Of a stretch of DNA of 64,000 nucleotides, positions 52,184-60,802 are shown one piece after another. Within the stretch, counting starts at the first letter, position 1. Each line of letters begins with the position of its first letter. A program made the position numbers and the translations under genes. The DNA comes from Exiguobacterium sibiricum 7-3. Its GTDB lineage: Bacteria > Bacillota > Bacilli > Exiguobacteriales > Exiguobacteriaceae. Under the pieces are notes generated by a model. The model was not told where the DNA came from. It did no database searches and saw nothing but the letters and a program-made list of their open reading frames with translations. The stretch spans positions 2,584,914 to 2,648,913 of the forward strand of contig NZ_KK211190.1 in assembly GCF_000620865.1 (NCBI RefSeq). Reading direction: 5' to 3'.

Positions 52184-52969
52184 TCACCATACCGCTGACT
52201 GATCGAGTAGATACACTTCCCCGAGAGTCGATAAGGCATCGTTCAAATCAGAAGAATGTTCTCCGTTTCGTCCGTTATATGCCATTTTCATTTCCGGCAG
52301 CGTGACGTTCAGATCGACGAGGACCGGCGTCAGCGCCTGATACCAGCGATCCAGTAAAATCCCCTGTCCTTCAATCAAGCGCATCTCATCAATCGTTTCT
52401 GACGCTTCCCCGTAATCAAACAGATCACCGAAGTCAGCCAGCACCCGTTCAAGAGCCGCATCCATTTTCTGACGGGCTGTTTCTGTCGATTGATACAACT
52501 GGGTGAACCACGTCTGCCAGTGCAACAGATGGTAATACAACTCCATGTTGACCTTGACGGCGAGTGCTGCGAGTGGCGTATAACTGCTTTTTTTCAACGA
52601 ATCGACCCGTACCTTTTTCGCGAGTGTATAACAATAATTGCGCACGACGGCATACGCCCAGTCATATTCGGGATTCTCCATATAGTATCCCGGTCCGTTG
52701 ACCCGTTCGACGAGGACGGAGTTTTTTCGTTCATGGGCGAGTCGTACGTGAGCCAGAGCATCGGCCTTTCCTTCACCGATTTCTTCGAGCAGCTGATAGT
52801 ACATCGCTGCATGTCCCATCGAATCCTGAGCAATCGAGGACGATGCGACATCTTCTTCGATATGCGGGGCGAGTCCGAGCCACTCCGATCCCCGGTACGC
52901 GTATAAAAAGTCGTCATCCGCCAGTTGATAGAGCAGTGAGGCCAAAGCCAACCGTTCTGTTTCCGTCAT
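52184..52969 (-). CDS. paaC: 1,2-phenylacetyl-CoA epoxidase structural subunit PaaC
   Basis: 261 residues, ferritin-like fold without the complete diiron site, the non-catalytic partner of PaaA. ASLLYQLADDDFLYAYRGSEWLGLAPHIEEDVASSSIAQDSMGHA is the family block. Overlaps paaB by 4 bases. Confidence 0.93.
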   Translation of the reverse strand: MTETERLALASLLYQLADDDFLYAYRGSEWLGLAPHIEEDVASSSIAQDSMGHAAMYYQLLEEIGEGKADALAHVRLAHERKNSVLVERVNGPGYYMENPEYDWAYAVVRNYCYTLAKKVRVDSLKKSSYTPLAALAVKVNMELYYHLLHWQTWFTQLYQSTETARQKMDAALERVLADFGDLFDYGEASETIDEMRLIEGQGILLDRWYQALTPVLVDLNVTLPEMKMAYNGRNGEHSSDLNDALSTLGEVYLLDQSAVW

Positions 52970-53310
52970 TTGGAATCGCCTCCTTGCCAGGACATGATTT
53001 CTTTTTCGTCGAGCATTTGTTGCTCATAATGACGCCATTTTTTCTTCAGGTAGCCGTACCCTTTCGTCGTTCGGTAATCTTTGTTGTCGAGCCGTTGCAA
53101 CATCTGCTTTTCATCGGGTGTCATCCCCCGGATATCTTCCCGCTTGACGACCCAGATGTCGACGACCGGCTCGCGGCGCATGAAGTTTTCCTGCGCCATC
53201 ATTAAGGCCATCTCTTTATTCGGTGCCAGTAGACTGAACTGATGTGTAAAGGCAGCATTCGGCGTCCGTTTACTGAACACCTCGAACTCTTGATAAAACG
53301 TTTCCGTCAT
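52966..53310 (-). CDS. paaB: 1,2-phenylacetyl-CoA epoxidase subunit PaaB
   Basis: 114 residues. EFEVFSKRTPNAAFTHQFSLLAPNKEMALMMAQENFMRREP is the PaaB signature, followed by VDIWVVKREDI and a basic C-terminal end. Start at 53310 set by AAGGAGG; the frame extends upstream to 53523 inside paaA only as overlap. PaaB bridges PaaAC and is needed for activity. Confidence 0.93.
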   Translation of the reverse strand: MTETFYQEFEVFSKRTPNAAFTHQFSLLAPNKEMALMMAQENFMRREPVVDIWVVKREDIRGMTPDEKQMLQRLDNKDYRTTKGYGYLKKKWRHYEQQMLDEKEIMSWQGGDSK

Positions 53311-53323
53311 GGTGGTTCCTCCT

Positions 53324-54295
53324 TCAGCCGATCGTCTCAGCAAGTGCCTCGCGCACCCACGCATTGTTTTGATACGAAGTTTGACGTAAGGCGAGTCGTT
53401 CCTTCGAACGGGGACCGCCGCCTTGAATGATTTTCTTGAATTCCGTCCAGTCCGGCTGGGCGTAAATCCATTGTGCTGTTTCCTCATCAAACCGTAATGT
53501 CGGATCCGGAATGACGAGACCAAGCGAGCGGATCCGGGGCACGTATTTCGTAAAGAAGTTTTGACGCAGTTCTTCGTTCGTCTTCGTCCGGATTTTATAA
53601 GCGATTGTCACGTCTTGTTTGGACGTCCCTGTCGTCTCTTTTGACGCCGGTCCGAAGAACATCAACAGAGATTCCCACCACTCGTCAAGTGATTCCTGAA
53701 TCATCGCTTTTTGTTCCGGTGTCCCTTCGGCTAGTGCCATGATGATGGATTCACCGTGCTGGGCATGAAACACTTCTTCCGCACAAATCCGTTGCAACGC
53801 CCGTGCATATGGTCCGTAGGAAGCCCCGAGCATGTTCGTCTGGGTAATGATTGCTGCTCCATCGACGAGCCAGCCGATCGTCCCGGCATCTGCCCAGGAA
53901 CGGGTCGGCATGTGGAAGACGTTATGGAATTTGAGACGTCCCGTAAACAAGTCGTCCATTAAGTCTGCCCGCGTTTTTCCGTACGGTTTCATCAAGTCCT
54001 CGACGACCCGCAGCAGGAGTTGGCCGTGCCCCATCTCATCCTGGACTTTTGCCATGATGCCGAGCTTCCGGCGTAACGACGGTGCTTTTGGTACCCATTC
54101 TTTTTCTGGTAAAGCGCCCATGATTTCACTGATCCCGTGCATCGAAATCAACTTGATCAGCGTGTCGCGATAAAAATCAGGCATCCAGTCGTCAGCTTCG
54201 ATTTTTTCCCCGTTTTCGATTCGTTCTTTAAATCGTTCCAATTTTTCTTCTTCGGTCATAACCGGTGGTTCAAAAAGATGCGTTGCATCGTACAT
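53324..54295 (-). CDS. paaA: 1,2-phenylacetyl-CoA epoxidase catalytic subunit PaaA
   Basis: 323 residues, diiron ferritin-like. Iron ligands: Glu57-type EIM, QDEMGHGQ (Glu87, His90) and CAEEVFHAQH (Glu173/Glu174, His177). Converts phenylacetyl-CoA to the 1,2-epoxide using O2. Order paaK-A-B-C-D matches classical clusters, but paaE is missing. Confidence 0.95.
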   Translation of the reverse strand: MYDATHLFEPPVMTEEEKLERFKERIENGEKIEADDWMPDFYRDTLIKLISMHGISEIMGALPEKEWVPKAPSLRRKLGIMAKVQDEMGHGQLLLRVVEDLMKPYGKTRADLMDDLFTGRLKFHNVFHMPTRSWADAGTIGWLVDGAAIITQTNMLGASYGPYARALQRICAEEVFHAQHGESIIMALAEGTPEQKAMIQESLDEWWESLLMFFGPASKETTGTSKQDVTIAYKIRTKTNEELRQNFFTKYVPRIRSLGLVIPDPTLRFDEETAQWIYAQPDWTEFKKIIQGGGPRSKERLALRQTSYQNNAWVREALAETIG

Positions 54296-54312
54296 GTCAG
54301 TTCCTCCTCTGC

Positions 54313-55608
54313 TTAAACAAACTTCTTCTCAGACTCTGTGCGACGGTCAATGATCCGGACGGCCTTGCCTTCAGACCGCGGAAGTCCATATGGCGGGTGA
54401 CAAATCAGATCCACTGATATCAGACATTCTGTTTTCATGGCATGGCAGATGACCCGCTTAATATCTTCAGCAACTGTCCCCACTTCGAGCTCGATGTGCA
54501 ATTCCAGTGCTTCAAGCCCGGCCCGTTGAATCCGGTGAATTTGATAGTGCGGTGTGACACCCGGTTGTTGCAGCAACACCCGTTCAATCTCGGACGGGAA
54601 GACATTGACGCCACGGATGATCATCATGTCATCCGTCCGCCCTTTGACCCGCGACATCCGGGTCGTCGTCCGGCCGCAGCCACATACTTTTGTTGTGACG
54701 GATGCCAAGTCTCCGGTACGATACCGAATTATTGGAAGCGCTTTCTTTTTTAAACTTGTAAAAACGAGTTCCCCGACCATTCCTTCTGGTAGCGGTTCCC
54801 CCGTTACGGGATCAATGACTTCTGTGATGAACAAATCATCCATCAGATGCAATCCGTCCTGTTCCTGACACTCCATCGCGACACCGGGCCCCATGATTTC
54901 GCTAAGACCGTAGATGTCAAACGCCCGGATCCCCCACTTGTCTTCGAGGGTTTGCCGTAATTCTTCCGACCACGGCTCGGCTCCGAAAATCCCGTACTGC
55001 AGGCTGCTCGTCTTCGGATTTAGACCCTTTTCTTCCATCCGTTCCGCGAGATGCAACATATAAGAAGGTGTTCCGCAAATTCCACGCGGCTGAAAATCTT
55101 CGATCAATGTGATCTGTCGGTCCGTATTGCCGCCGGACACGGGGACAATCGTCATGCCGAGTTGTTCGGCTCCGCTGTGCAGACCCAGTCCGCCGGTGAA
55201 TAATCCGTAACCGTAAGCATTGTGCAACAAGTCGGTTTTTTGCGCGCCGATGGCGACCAGACCACGTGCGACAGCTTTCGACCAATCATCCAGATCGCTT
55301 TGTGTATAACCGACGACGGTTGGCTTTCCGCTTGTTCCGGAGGAAGCATGGATCCGGACCGCTTCCTGTGGCGGAACCGCAAACAAGCCAAATGGATACT
55401 GTTCCCGCAAATCACTTTTGTATGTGAACGGTAACTTTTGAATATCCGCCATCGTTTGTAATGCATCCGGATCGAGCCCCCGTTCCATGAAGCGGGTCTG
55501 ATAAAACGGAACATGTTCCATCACATGACGAACGGTCTCACGTAAACTTGCAAGCTGTAAGCGGGATCGTTCTTCCGCTTCCATCGTTTCCAGGATTTCG
55601 TTATACAA
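54313..55608 (-). CDS. paaK: Phenylacetate-CoA ligase
   Basis: 431 residues, AMP-forming adenylating family. Phosphate loop ASSGTSGKPT (about 88-97), YGLSEIMGPG, YRTGDL and RVKGRTDDMMIIRGVNVFP. Activates phenylacetate with ATP and CoA. Start is TTG at 55606-55608, with AAGGGG 5 bases upstream; no ATG in the right place. First gene of the leftward paa operon. Confidence 0.95.
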   Translation of the reverse strand: MYNEILETMEAEERSRLQLASLRETVRHVMEHVPFYQTRFMERGLDPDALQTMADIQKLPFTYKSDLREQYPFGLFAVPPQEAVRIHASSGTSGKPTVVGYTQSDLDDWSKAVARGLVAIGAQKTDLLHNAYGYGLFTGGLGLHSGAEQLGMTIVPVSGGNTDRQITLIEDFQPRGICGTPSYMLHLAERMEEKGLNPKTSSLQYGIFGAEPWSEELRQTLEDKWGIRAFDIYGLSEIMGPGVAMECQEQDGLHLMDDLFITEVIDPVTGEPLPEGMVGELVFTSLKKKALPIIRYRTGDLASVTTKVCGCGRTTTRMSRVKGRTDDMMIIRGVNVFPSEIERVLLQQPGVTPHYQIHRIQRAGLEALELHIELEVGTVAEDIKRVICHAMKTECLISVDLICHPPYGLPRSEGKAVRIIDRRTESEKKFV

Positions 55609-55645
55609 GTGGCACCCCTTCCCGCGTCTATATAACACAATAAAT

Positions 55646-55657
55646 AAACGTTCGTTT
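55646..55657. promoter_or_regulatory. Operator candidate AAACG-TT-CGTTT in paaK leader
   Basis: Perfect inverted half-sites AAACG/CGTTT, between the paaK promoter and start. The core AACG-N2-CGTT equals the centre of the CNAACGNNCGTTNG site recalled for the TetR-type repressor PaaR of Thermus thermophilus; the outer C and G are not matched. Confidence 0.5.
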
Positions 55658-55664
55658 TAAAATG

Positions 55665-55704
55665 GTTATATCATTAAACTACGATACGTTCACAATGTTG
55701 TCAA
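55665..55704 (-). promoter_or_regulatory. Promoter region of paaK operon
   Basis: Minus strand: TTGACA at 55699-55704, 17-bp spacer, TAGTTT at 55676-55681. A second -10-like TATAAC lies at 55665-55670 without a good -35. Confidence 0.45.
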
Positions 55705-55856
55705 TCCTTCATTTTGTTAAAAGCTCCCAACTTTCTTGATACTGGTCCTTATTTCTATCAAAAGTCTGAATAAAGACCCTTCCTATAGAGAAAGTCAGAA
55801 AACGATATTTCTTTTTGGAAAATATTCCTGAAAATGTTTGCTCATTTTGTAACTGA

Positions 55857-55885
55857 TTGATAAAATATCGTGTGACAAGTGTTAT
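55857..55885 (+). promoter_or_regulatory. Promoter candidate of the phenylalanine dehydrogenase operon
   Basis: TTGATA at 55857-55862, 17-bp spacer, TGTTAT at 55880-55885; TATACT nearby (55884-55889) has a 21-bp spacer. GACCA-GCTG-TGGTC (55900-55913), just downstream, is an inverted repeat that may be an operator. Confidence 0.4.
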
Positions 55886-55933
55886 ACTATTTTTGGTAAG
55901 ACCAGCTGTGGTCACAGGCAAGGGGGAATTGGT

Positions 55934-56329
55934 GTGAAAAACGGTTTATCGCTCGGAGATTCTGCTGTCATCGAAGCGATCGTAACAGAAGAAATGTTCG
56001 CTCAGTTTGAAGGTGTGGTTGTCCATCCGGCCTATTCAACCGTATCGATGGTCTATCATATGGAATGGGCCGCTCGAAAACTCATCCTCCCCTACCTGGA
56101 AGAAGAGGAAGAAGGAGTCGGTGGTGCAGTTTCCTTGAAACATTTAGGAATGGCAACACTTGGATCAAACATCCGGATCGAAGCCACCGTCATCGAACTC
56201 ACACCTGACCGCGTATTGGCAAAAGTAGAAGTCAGACACGGCGACCGTGTCATCGGTCTCGGGGAAGTCAAACAAATCATCTTAACTAAGCAGCTGATTC
56301 AGGACAAGTTAATGCCGCGTGTTTTCTAA
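55934..56329 (+). CDS. Hotdog-fold thioesterase (FlK-like)
   Basis: 131 residues, GTG start with AAGGGGG. The fold matches fluoroacetyl-CoA-type hotdog thioesterases (VVHPAYSTVSMVYHMEWAARKLILPYLEEEEEG; catalytic Thr/His region; GLGEVKQIILTK end). As first gene of the Phe operon it could release CoA from stalled aromatic acyl-CoA, as PaaI does in other clusters, though the sequence is a different subfamily. Confidence 0.82.
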   Translation: MKNGLSLGDSAVIEAIVTEEMFAQFEGVVVHPAYSTVSMVYHMEWAARKLILPYLEEEEEGVGGAVSLKHLGMATLGSNIRIEATVIELTPDRVLAKVEVRHGDRVIGLGEVKQIILTKQLIQDKLMPRVF

Positions 56330-56374
56330 AGATTAAAATGAAAGCGCTTACTATACGTCAGGAGGATGTTTACT

Positions 56375-57517
56375 ATGAATATGTTGAACCCATCCACGGA
56401 TCCATCACCATCAATCATGGAGAAAATTTCCGGTCACGAACAAGTCGTTTTTTGTAACGATCCGGTGTCCGGTTTGCAGGCGATCATCGCCATTCACGAT
56501 ACGACACTCGGACCCGCCCTAGGTGGTTGCCGAATGGCACCGTATTCGACTGTCGACGAAGCACTCGATGATGTCTTGCGGCTGTCACGTGGCATGACGT
56601 ATAAATGTGCAGCAGCTGACGTCGATTTCGGCGGCGGGAAAGCCGTCATCATCGGTAATCCGGCGACGGATAAAACACCCGAATTGTTCCGGGCCTTCGG
56701 ACGCTTCGTCGACTCACTCGGCGGACGTTTCTATACCGGGACGGACATGGGCACGACGATGGACGATTTCGTCCATGCCAGCCGGGAAACGTCACGGATC
56801 GTCGGAATTCCGGAAGCCTTCGGCGGTAGTGGGGATTCATCAATTCCTACGGCGGAAGGCGTCATTTACGGATTACGGGCAACGGTCGAAACGTTATACG
56901 GATCGGATGATTTAAGCCGGGCCAGTTACGCTGTCCAAGGACTGGGAAAGGTCGGCTATAAAGTCGCAGAACAGTTATTGTCTGCCGGTGCCAACCTGTA
57001 CGTGTCCGATTTGAGCGAATCCGTTCTCGCTTCTCTCGTCGAGCAAGCGGAAAAAACACCTGGAACGGTTCGTGTCATTTCCGCTCATGAAATTCATCTG
57101 ACGGATGCCGACATCTTTGTCCCTTGTGCCTATGGTGGTGTCATCCAATCGACGAACATCGGACAGCTCCAGTGTAAGGCAATCTGTGGATCGGCCAACA
57201 ATCAACTCGCCGACGATGCACTTGCGCTCGAATTAAAGCAACGCGGCATTTTATATGCGCCCGATTATATCGTCAACGGTGGCGGTCTGATTCAAGTTGC
57301 CGACGAATTATACGGTGCGAATCATGAACGTGTCTTATTAAAAACAAAACATATCTATGATGCGGTCCTCGAAGTATTCCACGAGTCTCATGCGGAATCG
57401 ATCACGACACTCGAAGCAGCCAATCGGATGTGTAACAAACGGATTCAAATCCGCTCTCGTCATAACAACATCTTTACGAATACAATCAAACCGAAATGGA
57501 ACATCCGTAACGACTAA
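56375..57517 (+). CDS. pdh: Phenylalanine dehydrogenase
   Basis: 380 residues, Glu/Leu/Phe/Val dehydrogenase family. [54 protein letters not shown] (Lys77, Lys89), [18 protein letters not shown] (Asp124), [18 protein letters not shown] and a C-terminal RPKWNI-like end (KPKWNI) match phenylalanine dehydrogenases far better than leucine dehydrogenases. NAD-dependent deamination of phenylalanine to phenylpyruvate. Cys in GGCRM replaces the usual Thr. Start at 56375 uses AGGAGG 9 bases upstream. Confidence 0.88.
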   Translation: MNMLNPSTDPSPSIMEKISGHEQVVFCNDPVSGLQAIIAIHDTTLGPALGGCRMAPYSTVDEALDDVLRLSRGMTYKCAAADVDFGGGKAVIIGNPATDKTPELFRAFGRFVDSLGGRFYTGTDMGTTMDDFVHASRETSRIVGIPEAFGGSGDSSIPTAEGVIYGLRATVETLYGSDDLSRASYAVQGLGKVGYKVAEQLLSAGANLYVSDLSESVLASLVEQAEKTPGTVRVISAHEIHLTDADIFVPCAYGGVIQSTNIGQLQCKAICGSANNQLADDALALELKQRGILYAPDYIVNGGGLIQVADELYGANHERVLLKTKHIYDAVLEVFHESHAESITTLEAANRMCNKRIQIRSRHNNIFTNTIKPKWNIRND

Positions 57518-57531
57518 TGGAGGTGACACTG

Positions 57532-58584
57532 ATGGAAACTGAATTTCCGATTTACCGGATCCTTGATGATGCGGGACACGTGATCGATACATCTAAAACC
57601 GACTCGCTGACAAAAGACTTGAGCCTCGCGCTATTCACACATATGAACCGGATCCGGACGTTTGACCGGAAGGCGATCAATCTGCAACGTCAAGGACGGC
57701 TCGGTACCTATGCTCCGTTCGAAGGACAGGAAGCGGCACAGGTCGGCAGTGCGTATGCGCTGCAGGACAAAGACTGGGTCTTCCCGACCTACCGGGATCA
57801 CGGGGCGACGCTGACGTTTGGCGCCGATATGGTCCGGACGTTTTTGTATTGGAATGGCCGCGTCGAAGGCTGTGTCCCGACCGATGAGCTGCATATCTTC
57901 CCACCCGCTGTTCCGATTGCCACACAAATCCCGCATGCCGTTGGTGCGGCCTGGGCGGAAAAACGAAAAGGATCGACCCAAGTCGCTGTCGCTTACTTCG
58001 GCGATGGGGCAACATCGGAAGGTGATTTCCACGAAGGCATGAACTTTGCCAGCGTCTTCCAGGCTCCGGTCATCTTGTTTAATCAAAACAACGGGTATGC
58101 GATTTCCGTCCCGATTCAAAAACAGATGCATTCGGAAACGATTGCTCAAAAAGCATTAGCTTATGGTATGCCGAGCGTCCGGATTGACGGGAATGACGTT
58201 TTCGCCGTCTACTTAACGATGCAAAAGGCACTTGAAAGAGCCCGCTCCGGCGGCGGTCCGACCTTAATCGAAGCGGTCACATGGCGATTCGGTGCCCACA
58301 CGACAGCGGATGATCCATCGAAATACCGGGATCAGGAACGCTCCCGGGACCGGATTGATCCCCTCACCCGCCTGGAAGATTTCATGAAAGAACAGGGATT
58401 CTATGACGAGCAGGAAATCGAAGCAATCCGGACCCGTCATCAAGAAGAGGTCGAAGCCGCCGTCAAAACAATGGAAGCCTTCCCGCCTCCTGACGTCAAT
58501 GATTTATTCGACCATACGTACGCAACATTACCGGACGATTTAGTCCGTCAAAAAACGGACTATCTGACCGCAAGGGGGAATTGA
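57532..58584 (+). CDS. 2-oxoacid dehydrogenase E1 alpha subunit (phenylpyruvate-type, inferred)
   Basis: 350 residues. FEGQEAAQVGSAYAL, the ThDP motif GDGATSEGDFHEGMNFASVFQAPVILFNQNN (GDG 157-159, NN 186-187) and the phosphorylation-loop-like RFGAHTTADDPSKYR. Similar to branched-chain BkdAA and PdhA. Placed between phenylalanine dehydrogenase and E1 beta, so phenylpyruvate is the likely substrate. GGAGGTGA upstream. Confidence 0.88.
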   Translation: METEFPIYRILDDAGHVIDTSKTDSLTKDLSLALFTHMNRIRTFDRKAINLQRQGRLGTYAPFEGQEAAQVGSAYALQDKDWVFPTYRDHGATLTFGADMVRTFLYWNGRVEGCVPTDELHIFPPAVPIATQIPHAVGAAWAEKRKGSTQVAVAYFGDGATSEGDFHEGMNFASVFQAPVILFNQNNGYAISVPIQKQMHSETIAQKALAYGMPSVRIDGNDVFAVYLTMQKALERARSGGGPTLIEAVTWRFGAHTTADDPSKYRDQERSRDRIDPLTRLEDFMKEQGFYDEQEIEAIRTRHQEEVEAAVKTMEAFPPPDVNDLFDHTYATLPDDLVRQKTDYLTARGN

Positions 58585-58585
58585 C

Positions 58586-59584
58586 ATGGCGACACCTATC
58601 AATCGACAAACGGAGATGACGCTCGTCCAGGCTGTCACCGATGCCTTACGGACAAAACTGACGGACGATGAGACGACGCTTGTACTAGGCGAGGATGTCG
58701 GAAAAAACGGTGGTGTCTTTCGGGCAACGGACGGTCTACAGGAAGAGTTCGGTGAGGACCGGATCATTGATACGCCGCTGAGCGAAGCGGGAATCGTCGG
58801 AACGTCGATCGGTCTCGCGGTCAACGGGTTTAAGCCGATCGTCGAAATCCAATTTCTCGGTTTCATCTACCCTGCTTACGAACAAATCATGACCCACGTC
58901 TCCCGCATCCGGATGCGGACGATGGGGCGTTACGGCGTGCCGATGGTCATTCGGGCGCCTTATGGGGCCGGCATTCGGGCGCCGGAAATTCACTCGGACA
59001 GTACGGAAGCCCTCTTCACCTCGATGCCCGGCTTAAAGGTCGTCTGTCCGGCAACGCCTTACGACGCCAAAGGCTTATTGATTGCAGCGATTGAAGATCC
59101 GGACCCGGTCTTATTCCTCGAATCGATGCGCAGTTACCGCGCCTTTAAGGAACCGGTTCCGAGTGAGGCGTACACGGTTGAAATCGGCAAAGCCAAATGC
59201 GTCACGGAAGGTCACGACGTGACACTCATCGCCTGGGGGGCGATGGTGCAGGTTGCCCAAAAAGCAGCGACCGAAGCAACGACACGCGGTATCTCCTGTG
59301 AAGTGATTGATTTACGGACACTTTATCCGCTTGACCGGACGACGATTGCCGCCTCCATCCAAAAAACAGGTCGGGCTGTCATCGTTCATGAAGCACAGGC
59401 AACGGGTGGACTCGGGAATGATTTGATTGCTTTAATCAATGATACTTCGTTCTTGTATTTACGGGCACCGATTGCTCGGGTCACCGGATTCGATGTGCCG
59501 GTTCCATTATTCGCGCTCGAAGACCATTACATCCCGACGCCGACTCGTGTGCTTGAAGCGATCCAGCGTACGATCGATTTTTAA
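58586..59584 (+). CDS. 2-oxoacid dehydrogenase E1 beta subunit
   Basis: 332 residues. GEDVGKNGGVFRATDGLQEEFGEDRIIDTPLSEAGIVG is the E1 beta signature, with HSDSTEALFTSMPGLKVVCPATPYDAKGLL and HEAQATGGLGNDL further on. Separated from E1 alpha by one base after the stop, AAGGGGG upstream. Forms the alpha2beta2 decarboxylase with E1 alpha. Confidence 0.92.
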   Translation: MATPINRQTEMTLVQAVTDALRTKLTDDETTLVLGEDVGKNGGVFRATDGLQEEFGEDRIIDTPLSEAGIVGTSIGLAVNGFKPIVEIQFLGFIYPAYEQIMTHVSRIRMRTMGRYGVPMVIRAPYGAGIRAPEIHSDSTEALFTSMPGLKVVCPATPYDAKGLLIAAIEDPDPVLFLESMRSYRAFKEPVPSEAYTVEIGKAKCVTEGHDVTLIAWGAMVQVAQKAATEATTRGISCEVIDLRTLYPLDRTTIAASIQKTGRAVIVHEAQATGGLGNDLIALINDTSFLYLRAPIARVTGFDVPVPLFALEDHYIPTPTRVLEAIQRTIDF

Positions 59585-59596
59585 GGAGTGAGCAGG

Positions 59597-60802
59597 ATGA
59601 TTGAAGTGAAATTGCATGATGTGGGGGAAGGCATGACGGAAGGTGAAATCGCAAACTATCTGGTCCAAGTCGGCGATCGGGTCACAATTGACCAACCGGT
59701 CGTCGAAGTCTCGACTGACAAGATGGTCGCCGAATTGCCGGCTCCGGTGTCCGGGGTCGTCACGGATCTGTTAATTCCTGTCGGACAAACGGTTGGCGTC
59801 GGGACAGTCTTGTTATTGATCGAGGCAACGGAAGCACAACCGGCAGTCACCGTTGAACGAACGGTTGAACGGTCCGAGCAATCGCAACAACAACCAACCA
59901 TGACCACTCTCCTGACGGAACGTCCAAAACGTGTGTTGGCGACACCTTACACCCGGAAAATTGCCCGCGATCTTGGCATCGATCTGGAACTAGTTCCGGC
60001 TGTCGATCCGTCCGGTCGCGTCACGGAAGAAGATGTACGTCGTTTCGTTGAAAGCGGAACGACTCCTGAGCCCGATCAGCGTCCAGTCGCGGTCGAGGCA
60101 CCACCTGCGCCGGTCGATACGATTCCGTTCCGGGGCATTCGTAAACAGATCGCCAAAAAGATGACCCAGTCACTCTTTACGATTCCGCATGTCACCCACT
60201 TTGAAGAAGTTGACATGACCCGTTTGCTGGCATTGCGCGAAGAATTGAAAGCTGCCGGGAAACCGATCAGCGTCAACGCTTTTTTCATCAAAGCCTTGAT
60301 CGTCGCCTTACAAGACTTCCCGGTCTTCAACGCCAAGCTCGATGAAGCAAACGAACAGATTATTTTGGAGCGGCAGTACCATATCGGTGTCGCGACTGAA
60401 ACGACCGACGGATTGATCGTGCCGGTTGTCCGGGACGCCGACCAACTGACGATGCAACAGTTGCATACGCGTGTCGCGGAACTGTCTTCCCGCGCTAAGA
60501 CGGGAGACTTGCGCGCTGCGGATCTGAAACCAAGCACCTTTACGATGAGTAATGTCGGACCACTCGGCAGTACAGGCGCAACGCCGATCATCAATTATCC
60601 GGAAACGGCGCTGATCGCCTTCCACAAAACGAAAAAACGGGTCTGTGTCGACGACCAGGATCAAATTGTCATCCGCTCGATGATGAATCTGTCGATGTCC
60701 TTTGATCATCGTGTGGCGGACGGCGCGACCGCCGTCGCCTTTACGAACCGGTTTGCCGGACTGATCGAACACCCCACTACTTTATTGATGGAGTTGATCT
60801 AA
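59597..60802 (+). CDS. 2-oxoacid dehydrogenase E2 acyltransferase
   Basis: 401 residues. One lipoyl domain with Lys42 in STDKMVAE, a flexible Gln/Pro-rich linker, a peripheral subunit-binding domain (TPYTRKIARDLGIDLELVPAVDPSGRVTEEDV, about 112-150) and a catalytic core with His371/Asp375 in FDHRVADGA. Transfers the acyl group to CoA; here expected to make phenylacetyl-CoA. Start at 59597 with AAGGAG upstream. Confidence 0.93.
   Translation: MIEVKLHDVGEGMTEGEIANYLVQVGDRVTIDQPVVEVSTDKMVAELPAPVSGVVTDLLIPVGQTVGVGTVLLLIEATEAQPAVTVERTVERSEQSQQQPTMTTLLTERPKRVLATPYTRKIARDLGIDLELVPAVDPSGRVTEEDVRRFVESGTTPEPDQRPVAVEAPPAPVDTIPFRGIRKQIAKKMTQSLFTIPHVTHFEEVDMTRLLALREELKAAGKPISVNAFFIKALIVALQDFPVFNAKLDEANEQIILERQYHIGVATETTDGLIVPVVRDADQLTMQQLHTRVAELSSRAKTGDLRAADLKPSTFTMSNVGPLGSTGATPIINYPETALIAFHKTKKRVCVDDQDQIVIRSMMNLSMSFDHRVADGATAVAFTNRFAGLIEHPTTLLMELI

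Noticed and set aside
51658-52305. 215-residue plus-strand frame antisense to paaD and paaC
   Set aside because: Long only because of codon bias in the paa genes; no Shine-Dalgarno and no family signature.
56375-57517. Calling the amino-acid dehydrogenase leucine dehydrogenase
   Set aside because: [28 protein letters not shown] and the KPKWNI end match phenylalanine dehydrogenase; leucine enzymes read AAGLNLGGAKT there.
57631-58149. 172-residue minus-strand frame inside E1 alpha
   Set aside because: Shadow of the E1 alpha gene, which has intact ThDP motif in the other strand.
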